From Pseudomonas iranensis (lineage in GTDB: Bacteria > Pseudomonadota > Gammaproteobacteria > Pseudomonadales > Pseudomonadaceae), in NCBI RefSeq assembly GCF_014268585.2, contig NZ_CP077092.1, positions 3,844,001 to 3,908,000 of the forward strand: a stretch of DNA of 64,000 nucleotides. The letters run 5' to 3'. This document shows positions 28,093 to 36,601 of this stretch, one piece after another (position 1 is the stretch's first letter; the number at the start of each line of letters is the position of its first letter). The position numbers were made by a program, and so were the translations under genes. The notes below the pieces were generated by a model, which was given only the letters and a program-made list of their open reading frames with translations, did no database searches and was not told where the DNA came from.

Positions 28093-28986
28093 ATGCTCCG
28101 GGAAAACGCCACCGACCTGCTCGCCTTTCTCGCCGTTGCCCGTGAACGCAGCTTCACCAAGGCCGCCGCCAAACTCGATGTGTCGCAATCGGCGCTCAGC
28201 CACACCATTCGCAGCCTCGAAGCGCGTCTCGGCCTGCGCCTGCTGACCCGCACCACGCGCAGCGTGTCGCCGACCGAGGCCGGCGAACACTTGCTGCAAA
28301 CCATCGGCCCGCGCTTCGAGGAAATCGAAGTGGAACTGGCCGCCCTGAGCAACCTGCGCGAAACCCCGGCGGGCAAGATCCGCATCAGCGCCACCGACCA
28401 TTCGCTGAACTGGATCCTGCGTCCGGTGTTGCAGGAATTCCTGCCGCAGTACCCGGATGTCGCCGTCGAGGTCTGCTGCGATTACGGTTTCGTCGATATC
28501 GCCGGCCAGGGCTTCGATGCTGGTGTGCGCTTGGGCGAAGACGTCGCTCAAGGCATGATCGCTACGCGCATTGGCCCGGACATGCGCATGGCCGTGGTCG
28601 GCTCGCCCGCCTACTTCGCCCGACGCGATCCGCCGCAAACCCCGCGCAACCTGACCAACCACGCCTGCAACAACCTGCGCCTGCCAACCAATGGCGGGCT
28701 GTATGCGTGGGAGTTCGAAAAGGACGGTGAAAGCCTGAAGGTGCGCGTCGCCGGGCAGGTCACCCTGAATGGCGTGTACCCGTTGCTCGACGCCGCGCTG
28801 GATGGTTTCGGGCTGAGCTACATCCCGGAAAACGTCGTCGCGCCCTTTCTGGCGGACGGTCGCCTGGTCCAGGTGCTGGGAGACTGGTGCCCGGCATTTT
28901 CCGGTTATCACCTGTACTACCCGAGCCGACGCCAGGCAGCGCCGGCGTTCGCGTTGTTGCTGGAGGCGTTGCGCTATCGCGGTTGA
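28093..28986 (+). CDS. LysR-family transcriptional regulator
   Basis: 297 residues with an N-terminal winged HTH (SFTKAAAKLDVSQSALSHTI, about 20-39) and a periplasmic-binding-protein-like effector domain. The ending (FSGYHLYYPSRRQAAPAFAL) is typical of the PA2206/YafC-like subgroup. The ATG at 28093 has AGGA 9 nt upstream. It is divergently oriented to the cupin gene and likely controls it. The downstream aldo-keto reductase is convergent, only 6 nt away. Confidence 0.88.
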   Translation: MLRENATDLLAFLAVARERSFTKAAAKLDVSQSALSHTIRSLEARLGLRLLTRTTRSVSPTEAGEHLLQTIGPRFEEIEVELAALSNLRETPAGKIRISATDHSLNWILRPVLQEFLPQYPDVAVEVCCDYGFVDIAGQGFDAGVRLGEDVAQGMIATRIGPDMRMAVVGSPAYFARRDPPQTPRNLTNHACNNLRLPTNGGLYAWEFEKDGESLKVRVAGQVTLNGVYPLLDAALDGFGLSYIPENVVAPFLADGRLVQVLGDWCPAFSGYHLYYPSRRQAAPAFALLLEALRYRG

Positions 28987-28992
28987 CCCGGC

Positions 28993-29952
28993 TCAGCCCA
29001 GCAACGCAATCAACTGATGCCGCTGCGCATCAGTCAGCATCGGCCCAAAACCGGCTCCGGCGTTGTCAGCCATGTAGCGCGGATTGCTGGTCCCCGGAAT
29101 CACACAGGTCACGGCCGGATGCGCCAGGAGAAATTTCAGCGCCAGTTGCGGCCAGCTGTTGACCTGCACATCCGAGACCCACGCCGGCAGCGGCTTGCCC
29201 TTGAGCCGGGTGAGCAAATCGCCGCCGCCAAACGGCCGATTACAAATCACCGCCACCCCACGCTCGCGGCACAGCGGCAGGATGCGTTTCTCGACCGCAC
29301 GATCATCGAGGGCGTAGTTGATCTGCAGAAAATCCAGCTTTTCGGCTTTCAGCACGGCCTCGACCTCGTCATAGGCCGACGAGGTGTAATGGGTGATGCC
29401 GATGTAGCGAATCCGCCCCTGCTCCTGCCATTCGCGCAGGGTAGGCAAATGGGTTTGCCAGTCGAGCAGATTGTGGATCTGCATCAGGTCGATGCGCTCG
29501 GTTTGCAGCAGTCTGAACGACTGCTCCATCTGCGTAATGCCCTCCTTGCGCCCGCGCGTCCACACCTTGGTGGCGAGAAACGCCGGCGAGCGCGGTTCGT
29601 GGATCGACAGCAATTCACCGGTGGTTTGCTCGGCGCGGCCGTACATGGGTGAGCTGTCGATCAGCGTGCCGCCCTTCCTGAACAGCGCTTCGAGGACGGC
29701 GGGCAACTGCCGGTAAACCGGATCGCCCGGGGCGACGTCGAAACCGCGATAGGTGCCCAACCCGACCATGGGCAGTGCCTCGGAGCTGGAAGGGATGGCG
29801 CGGGTCTGCATGGTCTGGTCTCCTGCCGTGGGCGGCGCAGTGGCGGTCGGCGCTACGCTGCCGGCCAACGCCCGATCAATGGTGAGCAGCGCCGCAGCTT
29901 GGGCCGCCAGCGTGAGCAAGCGGCGACGTGAGTAACCCTCAGTGTGGCGCAT
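28993..29952 (-). CDS. Aldo/keto reductase with twin-arginine-like leader
   Basis: 319 residues. The N-terminus reads SRRRLLTLAAQAAALLTIDRALA, a plausible Tat or Sec leader, before an AKR barrel. The catalytic tetrad is visible: Asp and Tyr in LIDSSPMYGRAEQ, Lys in FLATKVW, His in MQIHNLLDW. NAD(P)H binding is suggested by IPGTSNPRYMADN. Export of an AKR, which needs NAD(P)H, would be unusual. GGAGGA precedes the ATG. The next gene diverges 111 nt away. Confidence 0.85.
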   Translation of the reverse strand: MRHTEGYSRRRLLTLAAQAAALLTIDRALAGSVAPTATAPPTAGDQTMQTRAIPSSSEALPMVGLGTYRGFDVAPGDPVYRQLPAVLEALFRKGGTLIDSSPMYGRAEQTTGELLSIHEPRSPAFLATKVWTRGRKEGITQMEQSFRLLQTERIDLMQIHNLLDWQTHLPTLREWQEQGRIRYIGITHYTSSAYDEVEAVLKAEKLDFLQINYALDDRAVEKRILPLCRERGVAVICNRPFGGGDLLTRLKGKPLPAWVSDVQVNSWPQLALKFLLAHPAVTCVIPGTSNPRYMADNAGAGFGPMLTDAQRHQLIALLG

Positions 29953-30063
29953 GCGAGTCCTCCTGCTGCGCGGATCTGTTGCACGGTGTGTGCGCCGGCT
30001 GTCAGGCGCAGTCGCTGAACTACACTGCCACAGCCAACCTCTCTCCCCGTTAAAAGTAGCCGA

Positions 30064-30834
30064 ATGTCCCGAACCCTGATGTCACTCGTCGTTTTCATCA
30101 TTGCCGTGTACTTGGTGCTGTGCGCCGCGCTGTTCGTATTTCAGCGCTCGCTGATCTGGTTTCCCCAGCCTGCCGCCGTGGTTACAGCGGAGTCGCGAAT
30201 GAAACTGTCGATGCCGGATGCCGAGGTCTGGGTGACAACCCGAGAGCGCAGCGGATCGCGCGCACTGATCTATTTCGGCGGCAATGCCGAGGACGTCTCG
30301 CGCAATCTGCCGGAATTCACTGAGGCGTTTCCTGACTACGCGCTGTATTTCCTGCATTACCGGGGTTTTGCTGGCAGCACCGGCTCGCCATCGGAAGCCG
30401 CCATTTCCGAAGATGCGCTGGCGCTGTTCGATCAGGTCTATGCCACTCATTCGCAAGTCGCCGTGGTCGGTCGAAGCCTCGGTTCGGGGGTGGCGGTGCG
30501 CCTGGCCAGTCAGCGGCCGGTGCACAATCTGATTCTGGTGACGCCGTTCAACAGCCTCGAGGAAATCGCCGCACGGCAATACCCATGGGTGCCGGTGAAA
30601 TGGTTGCTCAAGGATCGTTTTGAATCGGGCAAGTACGCGGCGCATATCCGCACGCCGACATTGCTGTTGGCGGCCAGTGATGACGACGTGATTGGACGCA
30701 GCAGCACGCAGCGCTTGTTCGAGAATTTTCCTGCGGGCGTGGCGACGCTGAAGGTGGTGCCGGACTCGGGGCATAACTCCATTTCCGAGCGGGGGGAGTA
30801 TTTGCGGTGGATGGGGGATGTGTTGAATCGCTAG
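30064..30834 (+). CDS. Membrane-anchored alpha/beta hydrolase (BEM46-like)
   Basis: 256 residues. An N-terminal transmembrane anchor (VFIIAVYLVLCAALFVFQRS, 10-29) is followed by an alpha/beta-hydrolase domain. The nucleophile Ser138 is in GRSLGSG. The acid is probably in AASDDDVIG and the base in DSGHNSIS. FQRSLIWFPQP is typical of the BEM46/ABHD13 group, whose substrate is mostly unknown. The Shine-Dalgarno is weak. It appears monocistronic. Confidence 0.82.
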   Translation: MSRTLMSLVVFIIAVYLVLCAALFVFQRSLIWFPQPAAVVTAESRMKLSMPDAEVWVTTRERSGSRALIYFGGNAEDVSRNLPEFTEAFPDYALYFLHYRGFAGSTGSPSEAAISEDALALFDQVYATHSQVAVVGRSLGSGVAVRLASQRPVHNLILVTPFNSLEEIAARQYPWVPVKWLLKDRFESGKYAAHIRTPTLLLAASDDDVIGRSSTQRLFENFPAGVATLKVVPDSGHNSISERGEYLRWMGDVLNR

Positions 30835-30876
30835 TGGTTGTTTGCCAGTGATAGAGAGGTCGACCGGGGCGGCGTC

Positions 30877-30951
30877 TTCGCGAGCAGGCTCGCTCCCACA
30901 GTTGTTCCGAGTACGCCGTAAGTGCGATGTGGGAGCGAGCCTGCTCGCGAA
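30877..30951. repeat. REP pair (BIME), converging orientation
   Basis: TTCGCGAGCAGGCTCGCTCC at 30877 and GTGGGAGCGAGCCTGCTCGC at 30929, 29 nt apart, between the hydrolase and CAP-protein genes. Confidence 0.9.
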
Positions 30952-31085
30952 GGCAGCGGTTCGAACAACAGCAATTCAATTGCATTTGCCGCCACTGAAC
31001 CAAGTCCAAAAAACCCAGTCCTATCCGCGCCGCCACACACGGCTCCCTCACTCTAGCGCTGTCCCCTTTCAGAGCTGTCCGTCCC

Positions 31086-31952
31086 ATGCGCCACGCCGTT
31101 CGTTCGTCTCGCTTCGTTTCGCTGTGCCTGCTGAGCCTGTTCCCCTTTTTCACTGAATCCGCCCACGCCAGTGCAGAGCGCGAACTGGTGGCCGCCATCA
31201 ATGATTACCGCGCCCATCCGCAACGCTGCGACCGTCGCCCTGCGCAGCGTCTGGCGCCTTTGGCTTTGAAATCGAATCTGGCCTTGCCGATCGGCTATCG
31301 CTACGGCGGCGGCATGCGCGAGGCGTTGAAGTCTTCCGGCTATTCAGCAATCACGGTGCGCAGCATCCGCATTATCGGAGCCGAAGACGCCGACGAGGCC
31401 TTCGATCAGTTGCAGAGCGATTATTGCGGCGCCTTGCTGGATGCGAACTACGCCGACATCGGCGTCAGCCATTCGCGCAATCAATGGCAGGTGGTGCTGG
31501 CGCAACCGGTGCTCGACAGCCGCGTCGGTGACAACCGCAGCGTCGGCAAGGCGCTGCTCGCCGAGGTCAACGCTGCCCGCGCCCGGCCGCGTATGTGCGG
31601 CCGCCAGCGCTTTGCCGCCGCGCGGCCATTGAGCTGGAATGCCGCCCTCGGCGCAGCGGCTCAGGGCCACAGCAAAGCCATGGCTTACGGCAATTATCTC
31701 GCCCACCGCGATCCCGACGGTGACATGCCGGCCGACCGCGCCCGTGCTGCCGGTTATCGCGGCCGTCAGGTCGGGGAAAACATCGCTGCCGGACAAAGCT
31801 CACCAAGCAAAGCCATGGCCGGCTGGCTGGCCAGCCCGGGCCATTGCGCCAACCTGATGAACCCGATGTTCACTCAGGTCGGCGCCGGATTCGCCAGTGA
31901 AGCGCGCAGCGACGAAGGCGTTTACTGGACGATGCTGTTCGGCGCGCCGTAA
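31086..31952 (+). CDS. Secreted CAP-domain protein (copy 1)
   Basis: 288 residues: a signal peptide (LCLLSLFPFFTESAHA, cleavage near 28), then a first region of about 120 residues (ELVAAINDYRAHPQRC...). A C-terminal CAP/SCP domain follows with HSKAMAYGNYLAHRDPDG, VGENIAAGQ and GWLASPGHCANLMNP, the fold's His/Glu cavity motifs. The N-terminal region repeats the CAP helix pattern (AINDYR) in degenerate form. A second protein of the same plan lies at 56.5 kb. Function of bacterial CAP proteins is mostly unknown. It is convergent with the OBAP gene, with 1 nt between stops. Confidence 0.82.
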   Translation: MRHAVRSSRFVSLCLLSLFPFFTESAHASAERELVAAINDYRAHPQRCDRRPAQRLAPLALKSNLALPIGYRYGGGMREALKSSGYSAITVRSIRIIGAEDADEAFDQLQSDYCGALLDANYADIGVSHSRNQWQVVLAQPVLDSRVGDNRSVGKALLAEVNAARARPRMCGRQRFAAARPLSWNAALGAAAQGHSKAMAYGNYLAHRDPDGDMPADRARAAGYRGRQVGENIAAGQSSPSKAMAGWLASPGHCANLMNPMFTQVGAGFASEARSDEGVYWTMLFGAP

Positions 31953-31953
31953 A

Positions 31954-32757
31954 TCACGGCTGACTCCGAGCATTCTCATCGCTTGGCGTGGCCGGGCGCG
32001 GCATGACGTGTTGATGGCCGGTCGGGTCGTTGAGCTGGATGACATTACCCTTCTGCCACGCATCAGCCCCCGTTGCGACAGGCGCCGGTTTGATCTCGGC
32101 GCGGGCCTTTTTCTTTTCGGCGCTATCAATGCCCAGACGCTGATCGCGCTGGCGGACCATTTGCGCATCGGCCTGACCGTCAGCGGTAAAGCCCATCATC
32201 AACTGCGGCACGCCCAGCGGCAGTTGCTTGTCCTGATCGGTATGCCAGGTGTGCCAGGTCTTGCCGTAGGTATTGGCGAATTTTTCCATCAAGCGCGTTT
32301 CTGCCACTTGCGGGATGCCCGGCGCCACCAACTGGCCAGAACTGACTTCGTGAGCGTGGCTGTGCCACAAGGCTTTCTCTTTTGCCGGCAATTGCGTGAA
32401 CAGGCGCTGGCTGATGATGTATTCGACGCCCATCAGCTTGGCTTCAGCGGTGTTGCCGTCGTAAATCACGCACTGGAACACTTCTTCATTGAGCGCCGAG
32501 CAGTAGTGGTGCGCTTCCATCTGCGCGCCGGGATGGCCGTTGTAAAAATGGAAACCATCGAGGTACATGTTCAACGCGCGAATTGGCGGCTTGTCCTGCA
32601 ACCACTGCGCGCCGACTTCGAGCATTTCCGTGTCGGACGCCTTGGCCTGACCCGGTGTCTGCACCGGTGAATCGGTGTTGCTCATCGCGCATCCGGTCAA
32701 CGCGGCAACCATCAAACCGACGGGAACCCAACGTCCCTGCGAGGTTGAATTACGCAT
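31954..32757 (-). CDS. OBAP-family (DUF1264) lipoprotein
   Basis: 267 residues. The ATG at 32757 follows GAGGAG and gives a lipoprotein signal (VGLMVAALTGCAMS; lipobox LTGC). The body contains YLDGFHFYNGHPGAQMEAHH and ALWHSHAHEVSSGQLVAPG, which I recognise as the oil-body-associated-protein/DUF1264 family; many His residues suggest metal binding. Role in bacteria is unknown. A 27-codon membrane ORF sits 97 nt upstream on the same strand. Confidence 0.8.
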   Translation of the reverse strand: MRNSTSQGRWVPVGLMVAALTGCAMSNTDSPVQTPGQAKASDTEMLEVGAQWLQDKPPIRALNMYLDGFHFYNGHPGAQMEAHHYCSALNEEVFQCVIYDGNTAEAKLMGVEYIISQRLFTQLPAKEKALWHSHAHEVSSGQLVAPGIPQVAETRLMEKFANTYGKTWHTWHTDQDKQLPLGVPQLMMGFTADGQADAQMVRQRDQRLGIDSAEKKKARAEIKPAPVATGADAWQKGNVIQLNDPTGHQHVMPRPATPSDENARSQP

Positions 32758-32853
32758 GTTTCGCTCCTCAAACATTCAGTGACGGGCGCGTGCTGGCCCT
32801 GTTCTGCAACTGAAAGCAGGAGAACGGCAGAGTTCGAAAAAGCTGCGCGTGGA

Positions 32854-32937
32854 TCAGACTGGAGAGATCGTCGCCAATACACCGATCAGAATGGTCAAGG
32901 TCAGAAAGCCGCCGAGAAAAATCGCCATCTTGTACAT
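32854..32937 (-). CDS. Putative 27-aa membrane miniprotein
   Basis: A 28-codon frame starting at ATG 32937 with an excellent AAGGAG, 6 nt spacing. The peptide begins MYKMAIFLGGFLTLTILIG and ends ISPV, so nearly all of it is one transmembrane helix with a Lys near the start. Such short single-span proteins often modulate larger membrane complexes. It is same-strand and upstream of the OBAP lipoprotein and may be on its leader transcript. The ribosome-binding site is the main evidence. Confidence 0.55.
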   Translation of the reverse strand: MYKMAIFLGGFLTLTILIGVLATISPV

Positions 32938-33198
32938 GTTGCGCTCCTTGAGGCTGGGTGTGCGGTGCACCGGACGCTGCGGGATGAGGTCGGAGGGTGA
33001 CTGGCCGCACTGCCGGGGCATTCTGAGCCTGTGGCTGTACTGAATACAGAGGCAGATGAAACAGAAAAATACGGATCAGATGCGCATCTGATCCGCTTCG
33101 GGGATGAAGCGGTATTCAGCCTGAGATTTGAGGATCCACTTTCGGCGCGGTTGATCTACAGTCATTGCCGACCGACAACAAGAAAAACCGGAGTGACC

Positions 33199-33627
33199 AT
33201 GCCCGACCTCGCCTTGCAGCCCAACGTCGCCGCGTCCCTCGAGCGCTGGCACGAGATGATCCGCAGCGGCAATCTCAAAGCCCTGCCCGAACTGCTCGAT
33301 CCGCAAGCTGTGTTCCGCTCGCCCATGGCCCACACGCCCTACCCCGGCGCGCCGGTGGTGGCGATGATCCTCAACACCGTGTTCGAAGTCTTCGAAGATT
33401 TCGCCTATCACCGCGAGTTGGCGACGGCGGATGGCCTGAATGTGATTCTCGAATTCAGCGCCAGGGTCGGCAGCAAGGAACTCAAGGGCATCGACATGAT
33501 TCGCTTCGATGAGCACGGCAAGATTGTCGAGTTCGAAGTGATGGTGCGGCCGCTGAGCGGGTTGCAGGCACTGGGCGAAGAAATGGGTCGGCGCTTGGGG
33601 GCTTATCTGGCCTCCACAAAAGCCTGA
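33199..33627 (+). CDS. NTF2-like (SnoaL-fold) protein
   Basis: A 142-residue cytosolic cone-fold protein. It starts MPDLALQPNVAASLERWHEM (ATG at 33199, GGAG 5 nt upstream). It contains LPELLDPQAVFRSPM, the usual NTF2 helix-strand opening, and KGIDMIRFDEHGKIVEFEVMVRP, the central strand that in SnoaL-type enzymes faces the pocket. Its ligand is unknown. The frame extends to 33031 but without signal. A long inverted repeat follows. Confidence 0.8.
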   Translation: MPDLALQPNVAASLERWHEMIRSGNLKALPELLDPQAVFRSPMAHTPYPGAPVVAMILNTVFEVFEDFAYHRELATADGLNVILEFSARVGSKELKGIDMIRFDEHGKIVEFEVMVRPLSGLQALGEEMGRRLGAYLASTKA

Positions 33628-33646
33628 GTCCAATCACCGCAGCGTT

Positions 33647-33764
33647 GGAGCTGACGAGTGCAACGAGGCTGCGATCTTTTGATCCTGATCTTGATCTTCA
33701 AACGTCAAAGTCAAAGTCAAAGTCAAAGTCAAAAGATCGCAGCCTCGTTGCACTCGTCAGCTCC
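33647..33764. repeat. Perfect 36-bp inverted repeat with TCAAAG tandem repeats in the loop
   Basis: The arms 33647-33682 and 33729-33764 are exact complements, beginning GGAGCTGACGAGTGCAACGA and running to ...gatcttttga. The 46-nt loop contains gatcttgatctt and about four TCAAAG units. I know this type as a common P. fluorescens repeat. It would form a strong stem when single-stranded. Confidence 0.92.
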
Positions 33765-33777
33765 TACCAACCAGGAA

Positions 33778-33815
33778 TAAAAAACCCACTGACCGTCGCC
33801 GGTTCAGTGGGTTTT
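33778..33815 (-). terminator. Rho-independent terminator of mqo
   Basis: AAAACCCACTGA and TCAGTGGGTTTT form a 12-bp stem with an 11-nt loop. Read on the minus strand it is followed by a run of T (ttttttatt). It lies 17 nt after the mqo stop codon. Confidence 0.9.
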
Positions 33816-33832
33816 GTGTGTCAGGGTTCTGC

Positions 33833-35479
33833 TTACAGAGCCATGTCACGTGCAGCGTTTTCCTTCGGCGCTACGGCTTTGTCAGCCACAGGTGCCGCCG
33901 GAGCAGCTACCTGACCGATCGCTGGAGGCGTCGGCAGTTCGAGGATTTTCGCGGTGTAAGCCCACTCGGCAGCCACTTTGGCCGGATCGCTGTTCAGCTG
34001 GGTGCCGTAGCTCGGCACGATCTGGTGCAGCTTGGTCTGCCACTCAGGGGTTGCGACTTTGTCTTTGAAGACTTTCTGCAGCACGCTCAGCATGATCGGT
34101 GCAGCGGTCGACGCGCCTGGCGATGCGCCCAGCAGGCCGGCGATCGAGCCGTCTTGCGAAGCAACGATCTCGGTGCCCAGCTTCAGCACGCCACCAGCGG
34201 CTTCATCACGCTTGATGATTTGCACACGCTGGCCGGCTTGCCACAGGCGCCAGTCTTCGGCCTTGGCGTTCGGGAAGTATTCCTTCAGCGCGTTCAGACG
34301 GTCTTCATCCGACAGCATCAACTGACCGGCAAGGTACTCGACCAGCGGGTATTCCTTGATGCCGACCTTGGTCATTGGCCAGATGTTGTGGGTGGTGGTG
34401 CTGGTCAGCAGGTCGAAGTACGAACCTTCCTTGAGGAACTTGGTGCTGAAGGTCGCGAACGGGCCAAACAGAATGACGCGCTTGCCATCCAGAACACGGG
34501 TGTCCAGGTGCGGAACCGACATCGGTGGCGCGCCAACCGAAGCCTTGCCGTAGGCCTTGGCCAGGTGCTGCTCGGCAATCGTCGGGTTCTCGGTCACCAG
34601 GAACGAACCGCCAACCGGGAAGCCTGCGTATTCCTTGGCTTCAGGAATGCCCGACTTCTGCAGCAGGTGCAGGGCACCGCCGCCAGCGCCGATGAACACG
34701 AACTTGGCGTCGGTTTCGGTCTTGCTGCCGTCTTTGAGGTTTTTGTAGCTCACACGCCAGGTGCCGTCGGCGTTCTTGGTGATGTCTTCGACTTCGCTCG
34801 ACAGTTTCAGATCGAAGTTGGGTTTGGTTTGCAGGTGAGCGGCGAACTGGCGGGTGATTTCGCCGAAGTTCATGTCCGTACCCAGCGGACTCCAGGTAGC
34901 CGCGATTTTCTGGTTCGGGTCACGCCCTTCCATCATCAGCGGTACCCACTTCTTGATTACCGCCGGATCTTCGGAGTACTGCATACCGGCGAACAGCGGG
35001 CTCGCCTGCAGGGCTTCGTAGCGCTTTTTCAGGAACTTGATGTTGTCATCGCCCCACACGAAGCTCATGTGCGGTGTGGTGTTGATGAACGAGCGAGGGT
35101 TCTTCAGCACGCCCTGCTGAACCTGCCAGGCCCAGAACTGACGGGAAACCTGGAACGCTTCGTTGATCTCGACAGCTTTCGGGATCGTTACGTTACCCTT
35201 GTCGTCTTCCGGGGTGTAGTTCAGCTCGGCAAGAGCCGAGTGACCGGTACCGGCGTTGTTCCAGCCGTTGGAGCTTTCCAGGGCGACGCCATCGAGGCGC
35301 TCGACCATTTCCATCGACCAGGTCGGTTCCAGCTCATTGATCCACACACCCAGGGTGGTGCTCATGATGCCGCCGCCGATCAGCAGGACGTCAACTTTCT
35401 TGGCTTCGGCAGCATTGGCAGACGACATCCCCATCGCCAAAGCCAGACCGAGCAAGGCTGTGTTCACTTTCTTAAACAT
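33833..35479 (-). CDS. mqo: Malate:quinone oxidoreductase
   Basis: A 548-residue FAD-dependent peripheral membrane enzyme oxidising malate to oxaloacetate and passing electrons to quinone. The dinucleotide motif [21 protein letters not shown] is near residue 34, and the family block [20 protein letters not shown] follows. The C-terminus is an Ala/Pro-rich tail ([21 protein letters not shown]). The N-terminus ([20 protein letters not shown], then ANA) looks like a signal peptide, which most Mqo proteins lack. I prefer the ATG at 35479 (TAGGTG upstream) over the GTG at 35488. Confidence 0.93.
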   Translation of the reverse strand: MFKKVNTALLGLALAMGMSSANAAEAKKVDVLLIGGGIMSTTLGVWINELEPTWSMEMVERLDGVALESSNGWNNAGTGHSALAELNYTPEDDKGNVTIPKAVEINEAFQVSRQFWAWQVQQGVLKNPRSFINTTPHMSFVWGDDNIKFLKKRYEALQASPLFAGMQYSEDPAVIKKWVPLMMEGRDPNQKIAATWSPLGTDMNFGEITRQFAAHLQTKPNFDLKLSSEVEDITKNADGTWRVSYKNLKDGSKTETDAKFVFIGAGGGALHLLQKSGIPEAKEYAGFPVGGSFLVTENPTIAEQHLAKAYGKASVGAPPMSVPHLDTRVLDGKRVILFGPFATFSTKFLKEGSYFDLLTSTTTHNIWPMTKVGIKEYPLVEYLAGQLMLSDEDRLNALKEYFPNAKAEDWRLWQAGQRVQIIKRDEAAGGVLKLGTEIVASQDGSIAGLLGASPGASTAAPIMLSVLQKVFKDKVATPEWQTKLHQIVPSYGTQLNSDPAKVAAEWAYTAKILELPTPPAIGQVAAPAAPVADKAVAPKENAARDMAL

Positions 35480-36010
35480 CTGTTGCACCTATGATAAAAC
35501 GCCTTCCGCCCGTCGTTGTTATCAGTCTGCGTTGCGCTGTGTTGACGCTCAGGCTGGCGTCGCGCAATCCGGCACACTTCAATATTGACGGGTGGGCACA
35601 CAAGGCCGACATGTGGCATCGACCTCAGTTAATGTCCCTTCTGAACTGACTTCTTATCGTTATTGGCTTCAGCTGCTTGAGCGACAGGGATCCCGTCGGC
35701 CCGCCCGAAAGGCCAGCCAACCGAATTAAGTCAAAGCAAATTTGGCGCGGAGAATATCACGTCAGGGCGAACCCGCGCGTCTGTTCCCGACTTGAAAGTC
35801 TTTTTCCGCTCAGAGACTTATCGGCCACCAAGGGCTAAACATGACCCTGATCAGGCATCTGCTTGCAAACTTTTTTGCGCGACCTGCATCGCAACTCCGC
35901 GAATCAGTACATACGCCTCGTTGCTCATTCAGAAAATAACCTGCTACGTTGTACGATGACTGATGAATTCAACCTCAGTCATTCCCACCCAATAACAACA
36001 AGGAAACACC
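35480..36010. other. 530-bp gap: mqo upstream region and leader of the next gene
   Basis: The two flanking genes are divergent, so it holds both promoters. I see no gene and no repeat of the REP families. Just before the right-hand gene, ATGACTGA (35956) and TCAGTCAT (ending 35982) form an 8-bp inverted repeat that would sit in its leader. No clear promoter hexamers were identified by eye. Confidence 0.5.
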
Positions 36011-36442
36011 ATGACCAAGTCCCGTCTTCTGATCGGCTTTTTCTGCGCCTTCAGCGCCTGCGCCATGGCCGCCCCGGCACCAGCGGAAAAAGAAGTGGCC
36101 CAAGCGGTTGATCACCTCACCCAGGCGATGCTGCACAAAGACATCGCCGAACTGAACGCTCTGACCGCGCCGAACCTGACCTACGGCCACTCCAGCGGCA
36201 AGATTCAGGACAAGCAGGAATTCATCGCCGACATCGAAACCGGCCGCAGCGCATTCAAGACCCTCGAAATGCAAAAGCAGACGATCACGATGTCCGGCGA
36301 TACCGCATTGGTGCGCCACCACTTCTCCGCACAGGCGTTGAAGGGGACCGAGGTGATTCCGACCGAGATCGAGAATTTCCAGATCTGGCAGAAACAGGGT
36401 GGGAAATGGTTGTTGGTTGGGCGGCAGGCGTTCAGGTTTTGA
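36011..36442 (+). CDS. Secreted NTF2-like (DUF4440) protein
   Basis: 143 residues with a signal peptide (LLIGFFCAFSACAMAAPAPA, cleavage near residue 22). The mature domain is an NTF2-like cone: EKEVAQAVDHLTQAMLHKDI, then ALTAPNLTYGHSSGKIQDKQEFIADIETGRSAF cut by turns, and a final KWLLVGRQAFRF. GGAAA precedes the ATG. The DUF4440 family covers steroid-isomerase-like proteins of unrelated function, so no activity is given. Confidence 0.8.
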   Translation: MTKSRLLIGFFCAFSACAMAAPAPAEKEVAQAVDHLTQAMLHKDIAELNALTAPNLTYGHSSGKIQDKQEFIADIETGRSAFKTLEMQKQTITMSGDTALVRHHFSAQALKGTEVIPTEIENFQIWQKQGGKWLLVGRQAFRF

Positions 36443-36486
36443 TTGAGGGCACATTGGCCTGATTCAATCCTGTCAGAGCTGGCCTA

Positions 36487-36557
36487 TTCGCGAGCAGGCT
36501 CGCTCCCACAAAGGACTCGACACTGGCGAACCTTGTGGGAGCGAGCCCGCTCGCGAA
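36487..36557. repeat. REP pair (BIME), converging orientation
   Basis: TTCGCGAGCAGGCTCGCTCC at 36487 and GTGGGAGCGAGCCCGCTCGC at 36535; the second unit has one base change from the usual form. Confidence 0.9.
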
Positions 36558-36601
36558 AGCGCTCGCTCAGGCAATGGAAAACCTGCTGGTCTCCCCCAAC
36601 A

